Notes: generated by a model not told the origin, from the sequence alone. 64,000 nt of DNA from Hirschia maritima DSM 19733 (GCF_000378345.1 NZ_KB899544.1:434001-498000), one strand, 5' to 3'; numbered from the stretch's first letter, positions 25,926 to 35,564 are shown. Numbers and translations are program-made.

Positions 25926-25994
25926 TGCGTACTCTCCTGTTATGCAAAAGAGAGTACACTGGTATGATTAAATTCATGGCGTATTTACGCAGTG
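25923..25994 (-). promoter_or_regulatory. Overlapping hairpins over the RBS and start codon of the GGDEF-EAL gene
   Basis: On the transcript, GTACTCTC (25957-25950) can pair with GAGAGTAC (25936-25929), which contains most of the AGGAG ribosome binding site. Separately CACTGCGTA (25994-25986) can pair with TACGCAGTG (25931-25923), which contains the GTG start. Both pairings are perfect, 8 and 9 bp. Their 3' arms share bases 25929-25931, so the two stems cannot both form fully. The layout suggests translational control, but no ligand or mechanism is shown. Confidence 0.5.
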
Positions 25995-26062
25995 CAATTA
26001 AGTAAATCTTCTTTACCATTATTTTAAGGAATTATCATGGGCTTGGCTTACAACGACACAAA

Positions 26063-26091
26063 AAAAGCCGCCCAATTGATGAGCGGCTTTT
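26063..26091 (-). terminator. Terminator at the end of the fliF-flhG gene block
   Basis: Stem AAAAGCCGC with GCGGCTTTT, 11-base loop. In the minus-strand direction it is followed by a T run. It lies 22 bases beyond the flhG stop. Confidence 0.85.
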
Positions 26092-26112
26092 CTCTATAGA
26101 ATGTATCTTTTA

Positions 26113-26949
26113 TTAGCTTGCTTCGGCAATTGAATCGACACCGCCACGTAAAATGGCTTCAGCGATTTGTTCCGCATCAACAGCAGCTTGCGCTTCTGGG
26201 TAGATTGAAGGCAGTGTTTTCTGGGTGCGTATTGCTTCACGAACTTTAGAATCTCGTAGTACAATTCCAGCAAGAGGAGGGCGGAACCCTAAGAATGTCT
26301 GGCTTGCTCTTGCGAGCGCTTCATATGTACGACGACCTGCGACGCGTGTATCTGCCATATTCACTGCGATCCAAGGTGCTACGCTTGGCGCGTATCCGCG
26401 AAGAACTTTGATAAAGGCATATGCATCAGTCATTGAAGTAGGTTCATCATTTGCCACAACCAAAGCTCGATCAGCAGCTCTTGCCAAACGCATAACGTTT
26501 GCATCAATACCAGCAGCTAGGTCGACTAAAACCATATCATACTGCATGGCCAAAGTTGTTAGACCCGCAGCAAGACGTGAAGCGTCTTCTTTGGGTAATT
26601 CTGCGAGAGCACCTGATCCGGAGCGTCCTGGTAGAACGTCAAATCCACCTTGAGCGCTAGCGCCGCCATTTACAGGGGTGACAGCGTCATCCAGTTCAAC
26701 CCATCCAGCCATAACTGCGGCGAGGTCAGTATCTGGTGCGATACCCAATTGAACATCTACGTTCGCACATCCAAGATCACCATCAATGAGAAGAGTTCTT
26801 TTCCCAGCTTTAGCGAATGAAGCGGCGAGTGTTGTGGAGAGCCAAGTTTTACCGACTCCACCTTTGCCTGATGCAACAGCCAGAATCTGAGCCGGCGTGA
26901 TACGCGGCCCTGAGGACATCTGTCCTGAATTTTTGCCAGAGAACGACAT
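26113..26949 (-). CDS. flhG: Flagellar number/placement ATPase FlhG (FleN, MinD-like)
   Basis: A 278-residue ParA/MinD-type ATPase. Deviant Walker A KGGVGKTW near residue 29, then LLIDGDLGCANVDVQLGI (about 56) and VLVDLAAGIDANV. The C-terminus lacks an obvious amphipathic membrane-targeting helix. It is the last gene of the block, with its ATG overlapping the flhF stop (TAATG), the standard FlhF-FlhG pair: FlhG controls FlhF GTP hydrolysis and so flagellar number and position. A terminator follows. Annotators may call it MinD/ParA family only. Confidence 0.88.
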   Translation of the reverse strand: MSFSGKNSGQMSSGPRITPAQILAVASGKGGVGKTWLSTTLAASFAKAGKRTLLIDGDLGCANVDVQLGIAPDTDLAAVMAGWVELDDAVTPVNGGASAQGGFDVLPGRSGSGALAELPKEDASRLAAGLTTLAMQYDMVLVDLAAGIDANVMRLARAADRALVVANDEPTSMTDAYAFIKVLRGYAPSVAPWIAVNMADTRVAGRRTYEALARASQTFLGFRPPLAGIVLRDSKVREAIRTQKTLPSIYPEAQAAVDAEQIAEAILRGGVDSIAEAS

Positions 26950-27941
26950 TATGCTGCTCCTCTATATGACATGTTAGATCCTGATCCATTGTCTGGGGCG
27001 GTTTCTAGTAACAGTCTTGCAATACGCAATGGCGTCGCTGGAATTAGCCCATTAGATATAGAATGCGTCAAACTTAGTTGAGCGATGCTTAACCGCGACG
27101 AAGAAATTGCAGCAAAAGCACCACCTCTACGTCTTACTACATCCAATTTAGTTAAAATTGCCCTTCTAACACCAACACTTGAGAAAGCTCGTGCGTTATC
27201 CTCAAGGTCTTCGGGATGTCCTTCTGCTGACATTACCAGCACTGGTTCAACGTCAATATTGTAAAGAAGGTTACGAAGGCGGGCCATGTCTTTTGCATTT
27301 GTTGGGTTAAATGCAGGGCCATCCACAACCAGTTTACGTTCAGAAGGCGTTCTTGCAGCTAGGAATTTTTGAAGCGCTTCAGGTGACTTAAATAGCCCGA
27401 CATCAGGTCTTCCGACATAAGCTGATAATCTCGCGTGACCACCAGAAGTGTCAAAGTCTGCAGAAGCAGCTCTTAGTCCTAGAGGTGATTTACGTGTCAC
27501 TGCAGCTAATTTGGCGGCAGTAGATGTTTTTCCTGACCCTGGAGGCCCTACGAGTAAGATAGACTTGCGAGTATCCGAATGGATTGGTGAAAAGGATAAC
27601 ACGCCTTCAAGGCCGGCTGCCATTGCTGGGCCAGCGTCTGCAGTATTGCCCATCAATTTTAGGCCTGCGCTTGTGACTATGTCGGCAAATCCGCTTGGGG
27701 CACCATGCCAGTTCATGACATCACGAATTCGATCGCGAGTTGTGTTGTCAAAGGTGGGACGTGATTCAGAGAAAATTGGAGTTGCAAATCTAGCATTCGG
27801 TGCGCGTTCTACGGCAGCTCGAACTTCGACACAACCAGGTTCATTGCGAGTGGAAAGGACCACCGCGTCGGAACCTAGTTCTGCTCGCATTTGTTCCATG
27901 GCTTCTTCCATGGTTGCAGCGGAGAATAGTTTCATTCTCAT
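26949..27941 (-). CDS. flhF: Flagellar placement GTPase FlhF (SRP-type), divergent G3 motif
   Basis: A 330-residue protein, shorter than many FlhF. N-terminal start (MKLFSAATMEEAMEQMRAEL) followed by LGSDAVVLSTR is the FlhF hallmark. The NG domain has GPPGSGKTSTAAKLA (G1, about residue 133) and TKLDVVRRRGGA (G4). Where SRP GTPases have DTAGR (G3) this protein reads DGPAFNP, so hydrolysis may be weak or depend on a partner. ATG at 27941 has AGGAGG 9 bp upstream. Located between flhA and flhG. Confidence 0.85.
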   Translation of the reverse strand: MRMKLFSAATMEEAMEQMRAELGSDAVVLSTRNEPGCVEVRAAVERAPNARFATPIFSESRPTFDNTTRDRIRDVMNWHGAPSGFADIVTSAGLKLMGNTADAGPAMAAGLEGVLSFSPIHSDTRKSILLVGPPGSGKTSTAAKLAAVTRKSPLGLRAASADFDTSGGHARLSAYVGRPDVGLFKSPEALQKFLAARTPSERKLVVDGPAFNPTNAKDMARLRNLLYNIDVEPVLVMSAEGHPEDLEDNARAFSSVGVRRAILTKLDVVRRRGGAFAAISSSRLSIAQLSLTHSISNGLIPATPLRIARLLLETAPDNGSGSNMSYRGAA

Positions 27942-28005
27942 GGTAGGTGCCTCCTAAATGGCGATTTTGATGTAATATACTGTGTGGTCATTGAATTATT
28001 CTTTT

Positions 28006-30126
28006 CTATATTGCTCCGGCACCGCGCAGGCGGGCTTTCGGGTGGATCTCGTTTTGACTCATGACCACTGTCTGCGCGCGGAAACGTTCAACAAGTGATC
28101 GGACATATGGACGTATTGGGGCTGATGTCAGGAGAACAGGAGTGTCTCCAGTTTGAGCGGCGGCTTCAAAGACGCGTTTCATTTCATTCACAAACTCATG
28201 AAGCTTGGACGGTTCTAGCGCCAATTGACGTGCGCCCGGTTCACCAATCAGAGCCTCTGCAAATGATTGTTCCCAATTTGGAGAAAGTGTTACGACTGAT
28301 AGCTGGCCATCATGTGCTAAATTCGCATTGCACAGCTGGCGAGCTAAACGAGTGCGTACATGTTCTGTAATTTGCATCAGGTCTGTTGAAGCACCTGAAG
28401 CTTCTGCAATTGCTTCCAATATTGTTGCAAAGTCACGAATAGAGATTTTTTCACGCAACAAGTTTTGAAGGACACGCTGAATACCGGACATTGTAATCTG
28501 GTTTGGCACTATATCATCGAGAAGAGCTTTTTGAGCGGCTGGCAATTCGTCAGTGAGTTCTTTCAAAGCAGTGAATGACAGAAGATCTGACATGTTCTCT
28601 TTGACAAGTTCAGTGAAGTGGGTGGTCAAAACAGTTGCAGCATCCACAACAGTATAACCGCTCATCGCAGCTTCTTCTTTATAGGATTTATCAATCCAAA
28701 CAGCTGGAAGGCCGAACACAGGTTCACTGACCCGTTCACCGGCTATAGGAGCTGCTGCGCCAGATGCATCCATTGCAAGATCCATCAATGGACGAAGCAT
28801 TCCAGCACCAGATTCAACTTCTTTGATCATGATGCGGTAATTTTCAGAACCCAGTTCCAAATTATCAACGATACGTACTTGAGGTGCAATGAAGCCAAAT
28901 TCTGTAGCGACTTGACGGCGCACAGCTTTGATTTGGTCTGTTAACTTGCGACCTTCAGCTTCATTTATGAGCGACAACAATCCAAAACCAAGCTCAACCT
29001 TAAGCTCATCAACAGCAATGCTGTCAGTGATCGGTGCTTCCTCGGCAGGTTTATCTGGATCAGAGATAATCTCGTTATCTTTCATCTCTGCAGCGCGAGC
29101 TGCTTCTTCCCTGCGCTGGTTTGCTCTAAAGGCTCCATAACCCGCACCACCTGCCAAAAGCAGGAATGGAATAATAGGCATACCCGGGAGCAGGCCGGTA
29201 AATGCAGCTACACCAGACACCATTGCCAAGCCTTGTGGGGAAGCCATTAATTGTTGGCCCAGCGCTTTATCGGTCGAACCGTCAACACCTGCTTTGGATA
29301 CCAGCATACCAGCTGCAATTGAGATAATCAGGGCAGGGATTTGTGATACAAGTCCATCACCAATTGTCAGCATTGTGTATGTTTGTGCAGCTTGTTCGAA
29401 GGGCAAACCCTTTTGAGCGACACCAATTAAAATACCACCGATAATGTTGATGACAGTAATCAGGATACCAGCCATCGCGTCACCGCGTACGAATTTCGAC
29501 GCACCATCCATGGCACCGAAGAAATTACTTTCACCTTCAAGCTCTTTACGACGTGTGCGAGCTTCATCTTCATTGATAATACCGGCGGAGAGATCTGCAT
29601 CGATCGCCATTTGCTTACCGGGCATAGCATCAAGTGTGAAACGCGCAGCAACTTCAGCAATACGGCCAGAACCCTTGGTAATAACCATGAAGTTTACGAT
29701 GACGAGAATGACAAAGACGATAACACCAATGACATAGTTTCCGCCCATAACGAATGAGCCAAATGTCTTGATGATGTTTCCAGCAGCCTCCGGTCCTTGA
29801 TCTCCATTGGAAAGGATCAAACGTGTAGATGCCATGTTGAGAGCTAGCCGCAACATGGTCGTCAAAAGAAGGACAGAAGGAAAGGATGAGAATTCCAGCG
29901 GCTTTTGAATGAGTAGAGCTGTCATCAAAACTAACACAGAGAATGTGATAGAAATTGCCAGCATGAAATCCAGAAGAAAAGACGGTAGCGGAATAATCAA
30001 CATGATGATCAGTGTCATCACGCCCATTCCTAAGGCAACTTCTCCTTTGGCAGCACCTTTGGCAAGAGAGTTAAGGTTCAACCCTCCAATTTGTATGCCG
30101 CCTGAGTTGTTGGTTGCTTCAGCCAT
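28006..30126 (-). CDS. flhA: Flagellar export gate protein FlhA
   Basis: A 706-residue protein. About eight N-terminal membrane helices (residues ~30-330), with the conserved FHIPEP-type cytoplasmic loop (LDAMPGKQMAIDADLSAG, about 165-182), then a large cytoplasmic domain that docks chaperone-substrate complexes. Standard length for the family. Part of the fliF operon: 6 bases after flbD, 64 bases before flhF. Membrane-embedded core of the flagellar type III export gate with FliPQR-FlhB, none of which is in this window. Confidence 0.96.
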   Translation of the reverse strand: MAEATNNSGGIQIGGLNLNSLAKGAAKGEVALGMGVMTLIIMLIIPLPSFLLDFMLAISITFSVLVLMTALLIQKPLEFSSFPSVLLLTTMLRLALNMASTRLILSNGDQGPEAAGNIIKTFGSFVMGGNYVIGVIVFVILVIVNFMVITKGSGRIAEVAARFTLDAMPGKQMAIDADLSAGIINEDEARTRRKELEGESNFFGAMDGASKFVRGDAMAGILITVINIIGGILIGVAQKGLPFEQAAQTYTMLTIGDGLVSQIPALIISIAAGMLVSKAGVDGSTDKALGQQLMASPQGLAMVSGVAAFTGLLPGMPIIPFLLLAGGAGYGAFRANQRREEAARAAEMKDNEIISDPDKPAEEAPITDSIAVDELKVELGFGLLSLINEAEGRKLTDQIKAVRRQVATEFGFIAPQVRIVDNLELGSENYRIMIKEVESGAGMLRPLMDLAMDASGAAAPIAGERVSEPVFGLPAVWIDKSYKEEAAMSGYTVVDAATVLTTHFTELVKENMSDLLSFTALKELTDELPAAQKALLDDIVPNQITMSGIQRVLQNLLREKISIRDFATILEAIAEASGASTDLMQITEHVRTRLARQLCNANLAHDGQLSVVTLSPNWEQSFAEALIGEPGARQLALEPSKLHEFVNEMKRVFEAAAQTGDTPVLLTSAPIRPYVRSLVERFRAQTVVMSQNEIHPKARLRGAGAI

Positions 30127-30132
30127 TTATAA

Positions 30133-31533
30133 CTAACCTGCCGCCCGTGTTTCACCAGGTGCAGCAACATCAACGCCCGCATCAGTGTATGTGCGGAGTT
30201 TGTTGCGCAAGGTACGGATTGAAATGCCAAGAATGTTGGCGGCATGGGTTCTATTGCCCAAGCAATGATCCAATGTGGATAGAATTAATTCCTGTTCGAC
30301 TTCAGCAACTGTGCGGCCAACCTGAACGCTTGCTAGACCAGCTGTAATAGCTGTGTGTGCGGTTTCAGTAGCGCGTTGAACTGTTAGATCAATGTGGCTT
30401 TCATTTGGATCATATGATTGGCCAGATAAGGGAGCTCCATCAGGCGTACGAATGGCATCAACTTCTATGACTGGGCCGCGAGAAAGAATAACAGCGCGGT
30501 GCATAGCGTTTTCAAGTTCACGCACGTTTCCAGGCCAGCGAGAAGCCTCAATTTGTGTGCGAGCTTCATCAGATAATGCCTTGTTGGGAAGGCCGTTTGC
30601 AGAACTGTATTTATCGATGAAGAACTCAGACAGCTTAACCAGATCAGTGCGACGCTCACGAAGCGCTGGAATACGCAAGTTCATTACGTTTAAGCGATAG
30701 AGTAGGTCTTCTCTGAAGTCGCCTTTTTGAACAGCTTCAGCAAGGTCTCGGTTGGAAGTTGCAAGGATACGAATATCAACTTTGACAGGCTTGTTGCCTC
30801 CAACGCGGTCGATTTCACGTTCTTGAATAGCCCGAAGCAACTTAGCTTGCAGGCGTGCATCCATCTCTGAGATTTCATCGAGAAGAAGAGTTCCGCCATC
30901 AGCTTCTTCAAATTTACCGATGCGGCGCGTCATGGCACCTGTGAAAGCACCTTTTTCGTGACCAAATAGCTCGGACTCAAGTAGGTTTTCTGGAATGGCG
31001 GCACAATTTACTGAGATGAATGGTTTGCTGGCACGGCGAGATTTTTTGTGCAGGAAGCGCGCCATGACTTCCTTACCAACACCGCTTTCTCCAGTGATCA
31101 AGACAGATGCATCAGATGGTGCAATTTGTTCTGCAAGATCCACAACTTGAACCATGGCAGGGTCAGTTGCGATCATGGTGCGGTCATCGTCAGACACGGC
31201 TGAAAGTACTGCGGCGATCAGTTCTGCATCAGGCGGTAATGGGATGAATTCCCGAGCACCCGCTCGAATTGCATCTGCAGCCGCTGCTGCTTCGGCTTCA
31301 ACACCACAAGCAACAATTGGCGCAACTATGTGTTCCGTTTCCAATGCACCATGCAGCCAAGCAATGTCAGCGGAGACATCCATCATGACAAGGTCAGCGC
31401 CATTTCCGGCGCGCAGTGAATCTAACGCAATAGCGGGAGAGGCGGCGTGGGATACTTGTGCACCACGTTCAAAGGCAATTTTAGTTGCCGTAGAAAGTTG
31501 ACCACCCAAATCTCCAATAATCAAAACGCGCAT
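30133..31533 (-). CDS. flbD: Sigma-54-dependent flagellar activator FlbD
   Basis: A 466-residue AAA+ activator. N-terminal receiver-like domain (1-115) lacks the normal acidic pocket at its start (VLIIGDLGGQ), as in Caulobacter FlbD. Central AAA+ domain with GESGVGKE (Walker A), GAFTGA (sigma-54 contact loop) and GGTLLLDEISEM (Walker B). C-terminal Fis-type helix-turn-helix (ANILGISIRTLRNKLR). FlbD switches on late class III/IV flagellar genes with sigma-54 and represses fliF. The start is taken at ATG 31533 (MRVLIIGD); the in-frame TTG at 31569 is less likely. Probable targets in this window are the fliK and flgK promoters. Confidence 0.94.
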   Translation of the reverse strand: MRVLIIGDLGGQLSTATKIAFERGAQVSHAASPAIALDSLRAGNGADLVMMDVSADIAWLHGALETEHIVAPIVACGVEAEAAAAADAIRAGAREFIPLPPDAELIAAVLSAVSDDDRTMIATDPAMVQVVDLAEQIAPSDASVLITGESGVGKEVMARFLHKKSRRASKPFISVNCAAIPENLLESELFGHEKGAFTGAMTRRIGKFEEADGGTLLLDEISEMDARLQAKLLRAIQEREIDRVGGNKPVKVDIRILATSNRDLAEAVQKGDFREDLLYRLNVMNLRIPALRERRTDLVKLSEFFIDKYSSANGLPNKALSDEARTQIEASRWPGNVRELENAMHRAVILSRGPVIEVDAIRTPDGAPLSGQSYDPNESHIDLTVQRATETAHTAITAGLASVQVGRTVAEVEQELILSTLDHCLGNRTHAANILGISIRTLRNKLRTYTDAGVDVAAPGETRAAG

Positions 31534-31613
31534 ATTTGTATTCACTTTCAATTTGTTTTGCTTGTGCAAATATTCTTTTTAAGTGCCGATAAGATCAGCG
31601 GGTGGGGTGGTGC

Positions 31614-31961
31614 TTATGCACCTTCATTCTTAATGATCTCGGTCATGGTTACGCCGAGGCGATCATCTACAACAACGATTTCGCCACGTGCGACGAGTCG
31701 AGAATTTACATAAATATCAATAGCTTCACCAACGCGGCGATCCAATTCAAGCACTGATCCTTCACCTAAGTGCATAAGGTCAGATACTTCCATTGTCGTA
31801 CGTCCAATAACGGCTTGCACCGAGACAGGAACATCAAACATTGGTGCCAGATCAGCCGCGAATTTTTCGCGACGCTCTGCTTCCTGTTCAGCAGTAATCG
31901 GGTTTGCGAGAACTTTGCCTGTGGCTTCAAGTTCTGGAAGGTTTAGATCGTCAGTCGACAT
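31614..31961 (-). CDS. fliN: Flagellar motor switch protein FliN
   Basis: A 115-residue protein, one C-terminal SpoA domain (about 40-115): VPVSVQAVIGRTTMEVSDLM, GSVLELDRRVGEAIDIYVN, RGEIVVVDDRLGVTMTEII. It forms part of the rotor C-ring with FliG and FliM. FliM is not in this window. Located between flbE and flbD in the fliF operon, as in Caulobacter. Confidence 0.95.
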   Translation of the reverse strand: MSTDDLNLPELEATGKVLANPITAEQEAERREKFAADLAPMFDVPVSVQAVIGRTTMEVSDLMHLGEGSVLELDRRVGEAIDIYVNSRLVARGEIVVVDDRLGVTMTEIIKNEGA

Positions 31962-31984
31962 ATAATGCTCCTAAAACTCTACAA

Positions 31985-32608
31985 TTAAGCCGTGCCAAAC
32001 AAATCGAGCTGATCTTCAATTGGATCAGCCTTACGATTGTTCAGGCAGTCTTCGACAGTTTGTTTGATGACGTCGCGATTAAATTCAGCGGCACCGCCTT
32101 GAAATTCTATACGCCAATCACCTGGCTGAGCGGCTGGGTCGGCCACAAAGTGTAGGCGTTCTGCAATGGCCGGCATGTTCTCCAAACGCATTTTGATTTG
32201 TAATTCTGCTTCTGGAGAAACGGTGACAATGAGGCGAGGTTCAGAGCGCAATTGTTTGCAGGCTTCTGCCACTGCTTCTTCGGCTGCAGCATGTCCGTTT
32301 TCATCGAGCGCTTTTCCGGCAATCACTTCAGATGCTGTCATAGCGAGATCGATTGCTTCATTGCGAAGAGTTGTCGCTATGTTGGCCACAACTTGCTCAG
32401 ACGGTGTAAGGTTTGCTGCGATGGTTTCCAAAGCAGTTGCAATGCGAGCCTCAACACTTCCCATAACAGCTGTCTGCGTGGCTTCACGTGCTTGCAAGAC
32501 TTCTTGCTCAACGTCTTCAACACGTTTGAAGGCAGGCTTCTTGCCTGTAAGAACTTCACCTGAAGGTGTGAATTCTGTAAAAAATTCAAATGGTTTTGCT
32601 TCAGCCAT
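31985..32608 (-). CDS. flbE: FliH-like flagellar assembly protein FlbE
   Basis: A 207-residue protein: N-terminal variable part (EFFTEFTPSGEVLTGKKPAFK), a long coiled-coil region (about 30-110), and a C-terminal FliH/V-ATPase-E-like domain. In Caulobacter the gene between fliG and fliN is flbE, the FliH counterpart that binds FliI and regulates its ATPase. Its start overlaps the fliG stop by one base. Assignment is by position plus shape; direct sequence signature is weak, as usual for this family. Confidence 0.82.
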   Translation of the reverse strand: MAEAKPFEFFTEFTPSGEVLTGKKPAFKRVEDVEQEVLQAREATQTAVMGSVEARIATALETIAANLTPSEQVVANIATTLRNEAIDLAMTASEVIAGKALDENGHAAAEEAVAEACKQLRSEPRLIVTVSPEAELQIKMRLENMPAIAERLHFVADPAAQPGDWRIEFQGGAAEFNRDVIKQTVEDCLNNRKADPIEDQLDLFGTA

Positions 32609-33684
32609 TAGTACACCAACTCATCTTCAGCGCCGCCATCGGCCAGCATGATTTCACCGCGTTCAGCTAACTCTTTGGCTTGATAGACCATGTCTTGTTG
32701 GGCTGAATCCACATCTTTAAGCTTCACAGGGCCCATTGAATTCATGTCTTCTTTCAGGATTTTAGCCGCGCGTTCGGACATGTTGGATGTGAACAAGTCC
32801 TGCATCTCTTCATTTGCTCCTTTAAGAGCAAGTGTAAGCTTGTCTTTTGGAACTGCTTTGAGAAGGGTTTGAATGCCGCCTGGATCTAGTTTTGAAAGAT
32901 CATCAAAGACGAACATGAGTGAGCGGATTTTCTCTGCAGAATCTTTGTTTTTCTCCTCCAGTGAAGTCATGAAACGCCCTTCAGTGTGGCGATCAAAAGC
33001 ATTGAAGATGTCAGCCATTTGTTCATGGCTATCCCGTTTGGAAGTACGGGCGAGGTTGGTCATAAACTCGGTACGTAAAGTTACTTCGATCTTTTCAATA
33101 ATATCACGCGCTACAGGCTCCATGCGGAGCATGCGCTGCATACATTCGATAGCAAAATCAGGTGGCAGGCAGGCTAAAACAGCGGCAGCGTGGTCTGACT
33201 TAATTTTAGAAAGTACAACAGCCACAGTCTGTGGATATTCGTTTTTGAGATAGTTAGCTAGAACTGTTTCAGATACATTTCCAAGCTTATCCCACATGGT
33301 ACGACCCGCAGGGCCGCGAATTTCTTCCATGAGAGAGTCAACTTTGTCTTCCGGCAAGAATTGAGCCAATAAACGTTGAGTTTGCTCGAAGTTACCAGTG
33401 ATTGAACCTGATGTTGATAGTTTCCCTACGAATTCGATGATCAAGTCTTCAACCAATGAAGATTGTACGGCGCCAAGTGTAGACATTGCGGCTGACACAT
33501 CGCGAAGTTCTTCATCATCTAGCGCTTGCCAGATAGGCGCAGTTTCTTCGCCCAGTGCGAGAAGTAGGATGGCTGCTTTTTCAGCACCTGTGAGATTTTC
33601 ACCATCAGCGGCGGCCTGTTGAATGGCCTCCCGCTTGGACATGGTTTTTAACGCTTCTTCTGCTTCAGCTGCTAAATTGCTCAT
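32608..33684 (-). CDS. fliG: Flagellar motor switch protein FliG
   Basis: A 358-residue protein with the three FliG segments: N-terminal ([19 protein letters not shown]), middle with EHPQTVA-like motif ([19 protein letters not shown]), and C-terminal torque domain ([20 protein letters not shown]; charged helix [15 protein letters not shown]). The tail ends in an acidic segment. FliG sits on the FliF ring and contacts the stator. Overlaps fliF by 4 bases and flbE by one, so the genes are coupled. Confidence 0.96.
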   Translation of the reverse strand: MSNLAAEAEEALKTMSKREAIQQAAADGENLTGAEKAAILLLALGEETAPIWQALDDEELRDVSAAMSTLGAVQSSLVEDLIIEFVGKLSTSGSITGNFEQTQRLLAQFLPEDKVDSLMEEIRGPAGRTMWDKLGNVSETVLANYLKNEYPQTVAVVLSKIKSDHAAAVLACLPPDFAIECMQRMLRMEPVARDIIEKIEVTLRTEFMTNLARTSKRDSHEQMADIFNAFDRHTEGRFMTSLEEKNKDSAEKIRSLMFVFDDLSKLDPGGIQTLLKAVPKDKLTLALKGANEEMQDLFTSNMSERAAKILKEDMNSMGPVKLKDVDSAQQDMVYQAKELAERGEIMLADGGAEDELVY

Positions 33685-35402
33685 GCCGCGTCACTCCCAC
33701 GTTCTAGGTCTTCGCTTAGCCAAGCTCTAATGATTTGAAGAGATTCATCCGGGTGGCTCTCAACAACTTCAGCAATTTTCTTCACAGAAGATTCGTTTAC
33801 TTTCCCTGCGATCTTAGTGATGTCCAAATTCACATCATCACCAGATCCACCCGCCGCCATAGCACCGGCTTCACCGCCAGTGCCTGGAAGGACTAGGTTT
33901 TCATTTACGTTTACTGCGCCGGCAGATGCGACACCACCGCTTGATCCGGGAAGCGCAGCCTCGCCGATATAGAACGAATCCGTGCCAGCGGCAGCAGGGC
34001 TCATGAGGCCTTTAACCAGCGGGCGAAGAACGAATAGGATCAGAAGAAGTCCACCAACGAAAAGAGCCGCTAATTCTGAAATTCTCATTATGTCGTTCTT
34101 GGTCAGACCAAGCATTCCCGGTTCTTCTATTGCAAGGTCAACAGAAGATTCTGGTCGCATGAAAGACACATTTACCACTTCGACTATATCGCCGCGAGCT
34201 TCATCATATCCAACTGCTGAACGAACAAGGCTGGCAATTTTAGCCAATTCTTCTTCGGAACGAGGAGTGAAACTGGCTTCTGCATCTTCAGTTGCTGGCG
34301 TTCGTGCGTCGTCGATGGCTACTGCGACAGAAATTTTATTCACTCGGCCACCTTCAGTTATTTCAGTGGTCGTGGTTTTCGAGATTTCGTAATTTGTAGT
34401 TTCTTGAAGGCTGTTAGTTTCCGATTGCGATGTAGGATCGCCCGGCCCCTCAGCTTGCTGACCTTCGGGGACATTATTTCCAGCGGTTACTGCGCCGGCT
34501 GGATCAGTTGATGATTCACGTGAAGAATCTTCTGTTGTTGTTGATGAACGTACGACACGGCCTTCCGGGTCAAAAACTTCTGAGCTTTGTGTAATGCGGT
34601 TAAAGTCAATATCTGCAGCAACTTGAACACGGGCAGCACCGGGCCCAGTAACACTTTCTACAACGGATAATACTTTGGAACGAATTTGTTGTTCAATTGC
34701 CGTTTGGCGTTCATCGGCTGAACCACCAGCGAATCCATTTTCGCTGTTTTCTGCACCTGCTGCAAGTAGGCGGCCTTTATCATCAAGAAGCGTAATTCGG
34801 TTAACTTCAAGGTTTGGAACTGAACCAGCAACAAGGTTTCTAATAGCGCGAACTTGACTGGGAGACATGCCTCGACCCGCAACAGACATAACAACTGAAG
34901 CGGAAGGAGTTTGAGCATCTCGTTGGAATAACTGTCTTTCTGGAAGCACTAGATGCACTCTAGCACCTCTAATATTGTCGAGAGATGTAATTGTACGCGC
35001 CAATTCACCTTCTAATGCACGAACTCTATTGATGTTTTGAACAAAACTAGTGGTTCCAAGAGCTTCAGTTTTGTCGAAAATTTCATACCCCATAGCGCCG
35101 CGCGTCGGCAGGCCTTCTTCGGACAGCATCATGCGTGCGTCGAGTACTTGGGCGCGATCTACAAATATGGATGCACCGTCGCCTCGAATAGTATAGCTGA
35201 TATTGGCTTGATCTAATCGACCCGAGATTTCCGCAGATTCAGTTAAATCTAAGCCTGAATAGAGTAGGGCTTGGTCGGTTCCACCACGCAATGTGATGAA
35301 TCCTAGGCCAGCACCAACCAGTGCTGTTACCAAAAGCGCAGCTATGATGCGCATTTGACCACCTTTTGTGATCTTTTGAACAATGGAAACAGTTTCAGCC
35401 AT
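33681..35402 (-). CDS. fliF: Flagellar MS-ring protein FliF
   Basis: A 573-residue protein with membrane helices near residues 17-35 and about 450-470 ([14 protein letters not shown]), flanking the periplasmic ring-building motifs ([39 protein letters not shown]). C-terminal FliG-binding tail present. First gene of the flagellar operon. No good ribosome binding site precedes ATG 35402; instead a perfect 12-bp inverted repeat lies 10-54 bp upstream. A one-mismatch CtrA box lies at 35467-35481. Confidence 0.96.
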   Translation of the reverse strand: MAETVSIVQKITKGGQMRIIAALLVTALVGAGLGFITLRGGTDQALLYSGLDLTESAEISGRLDQANISYTIRGDGASIFVDRAQVLDARMMLSEEGLPTRGAMGYEIFDKTEALGTTSFVQNINRVRALEGELARTITSLDNIRGARVHLVLPERQLFQRDAQTPSASVVMSVAGRGMSPSQVRAIRNLVAGSVPNLEVNRITLLDDKGRLLAAGAENSENGFAGGSADERQTAIEQQIRSKVLSVVESVTGPGAARVQVAADIDFNRITQSSEVFDPEGRVVRSSTTTEDSSRESSTDPAGAVTAGNNVPEGQQAEGPGDPTSQSETNSLQETTNYEISKTTTTEITEGGRVNKISVAVAIDDARTPATEDAEASFTPRSEEELAKIASLVRSAVGYDEARGDIVEVVNVSFMRPESSVDLAIEEPGMLGLTKNDIMRISELAALFVGGLLLILFVLRPLVKGLMSPAAAGTDSFYIGEAALPGSSGGVASAGAVNVNENLVLPGTGGEAGAMAAGGSGDDVNLDITKIAGKVNESSVKKIAEVVESHPDESLQIIRAWLSEDLERGSDAA

Positions 35403-35411
35403 CTTAAACCC

Positions 35412-35456
35412 GGAAATTATTGCAGCCCCAAAAAAGAGCGTTAGGCAATAATTTCC
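35412..35456 (-). promoter_or_regulatory. 12-bp perfect inverted repeat in the fliF leader
   Basis: GGAAATTATTGC at 35412-35423 and GCAATAATTTCC at 35445-35456 are perfect reverse complements separated by 21 bases. The structure ends 9 bases before the fliF start codon. It could be a protein-binding dyad (FlbD is known to repress fliF in Caulobacter) or an RNA hairpin that masks the start. Confidence 0.55.
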
Positions 35457-35466
35457 CAGCAGTCCG

Positions 35467-35481
35467 TAAACGTCTCCTTAA
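35467..35481 (-). promoter_or_regulatory. Probable CtrA box of the fliF operon
   Basis: On the minus strand TTAA-N7-TTTA (spacer GGAGACG), one mismatch from the CtrA consensus TTAA-N7-TTAA, 65 bases upstream of fliF. fliF is a CtrA-activated class II operon in Caulobacter, so the site is expected. Start point not mapped. Confidence 0.5.
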
Positions 35482-35495
35482 CAAGGAGGAAAACT

Positions 35496-35564
35496 ATGAC
35501 ATTTTGTTGTTTAGTTTTTGTAGATTTTTCACCTGCAGATAGCATTATGCCTCGACTTCAATGA
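35496..35564 (+). CDS. Doubtful 22-residue open frame opposite the fliF operon
   Basis: ATG at 35496 has an exact AAGGAGG six bases upstream, unusually good for a random frame. The peptide (MTFCCLVFVDFSPADSIMPR...) has a short hydrophobic start and no family. It ends inside the hairpin at 35545-35577. Evidence is the ribosome binding site only. Confidence 0.22.
   Translation: MTFCCLVFVDFSPADSIMPRLQ

Noticed and set aside
30133-31569. FlbD start at the TTG of 31569
   Set aside because: The extra 12 residues are polar and not family-like; ATG 31533 begins at the first strand of the receiver-like domain.
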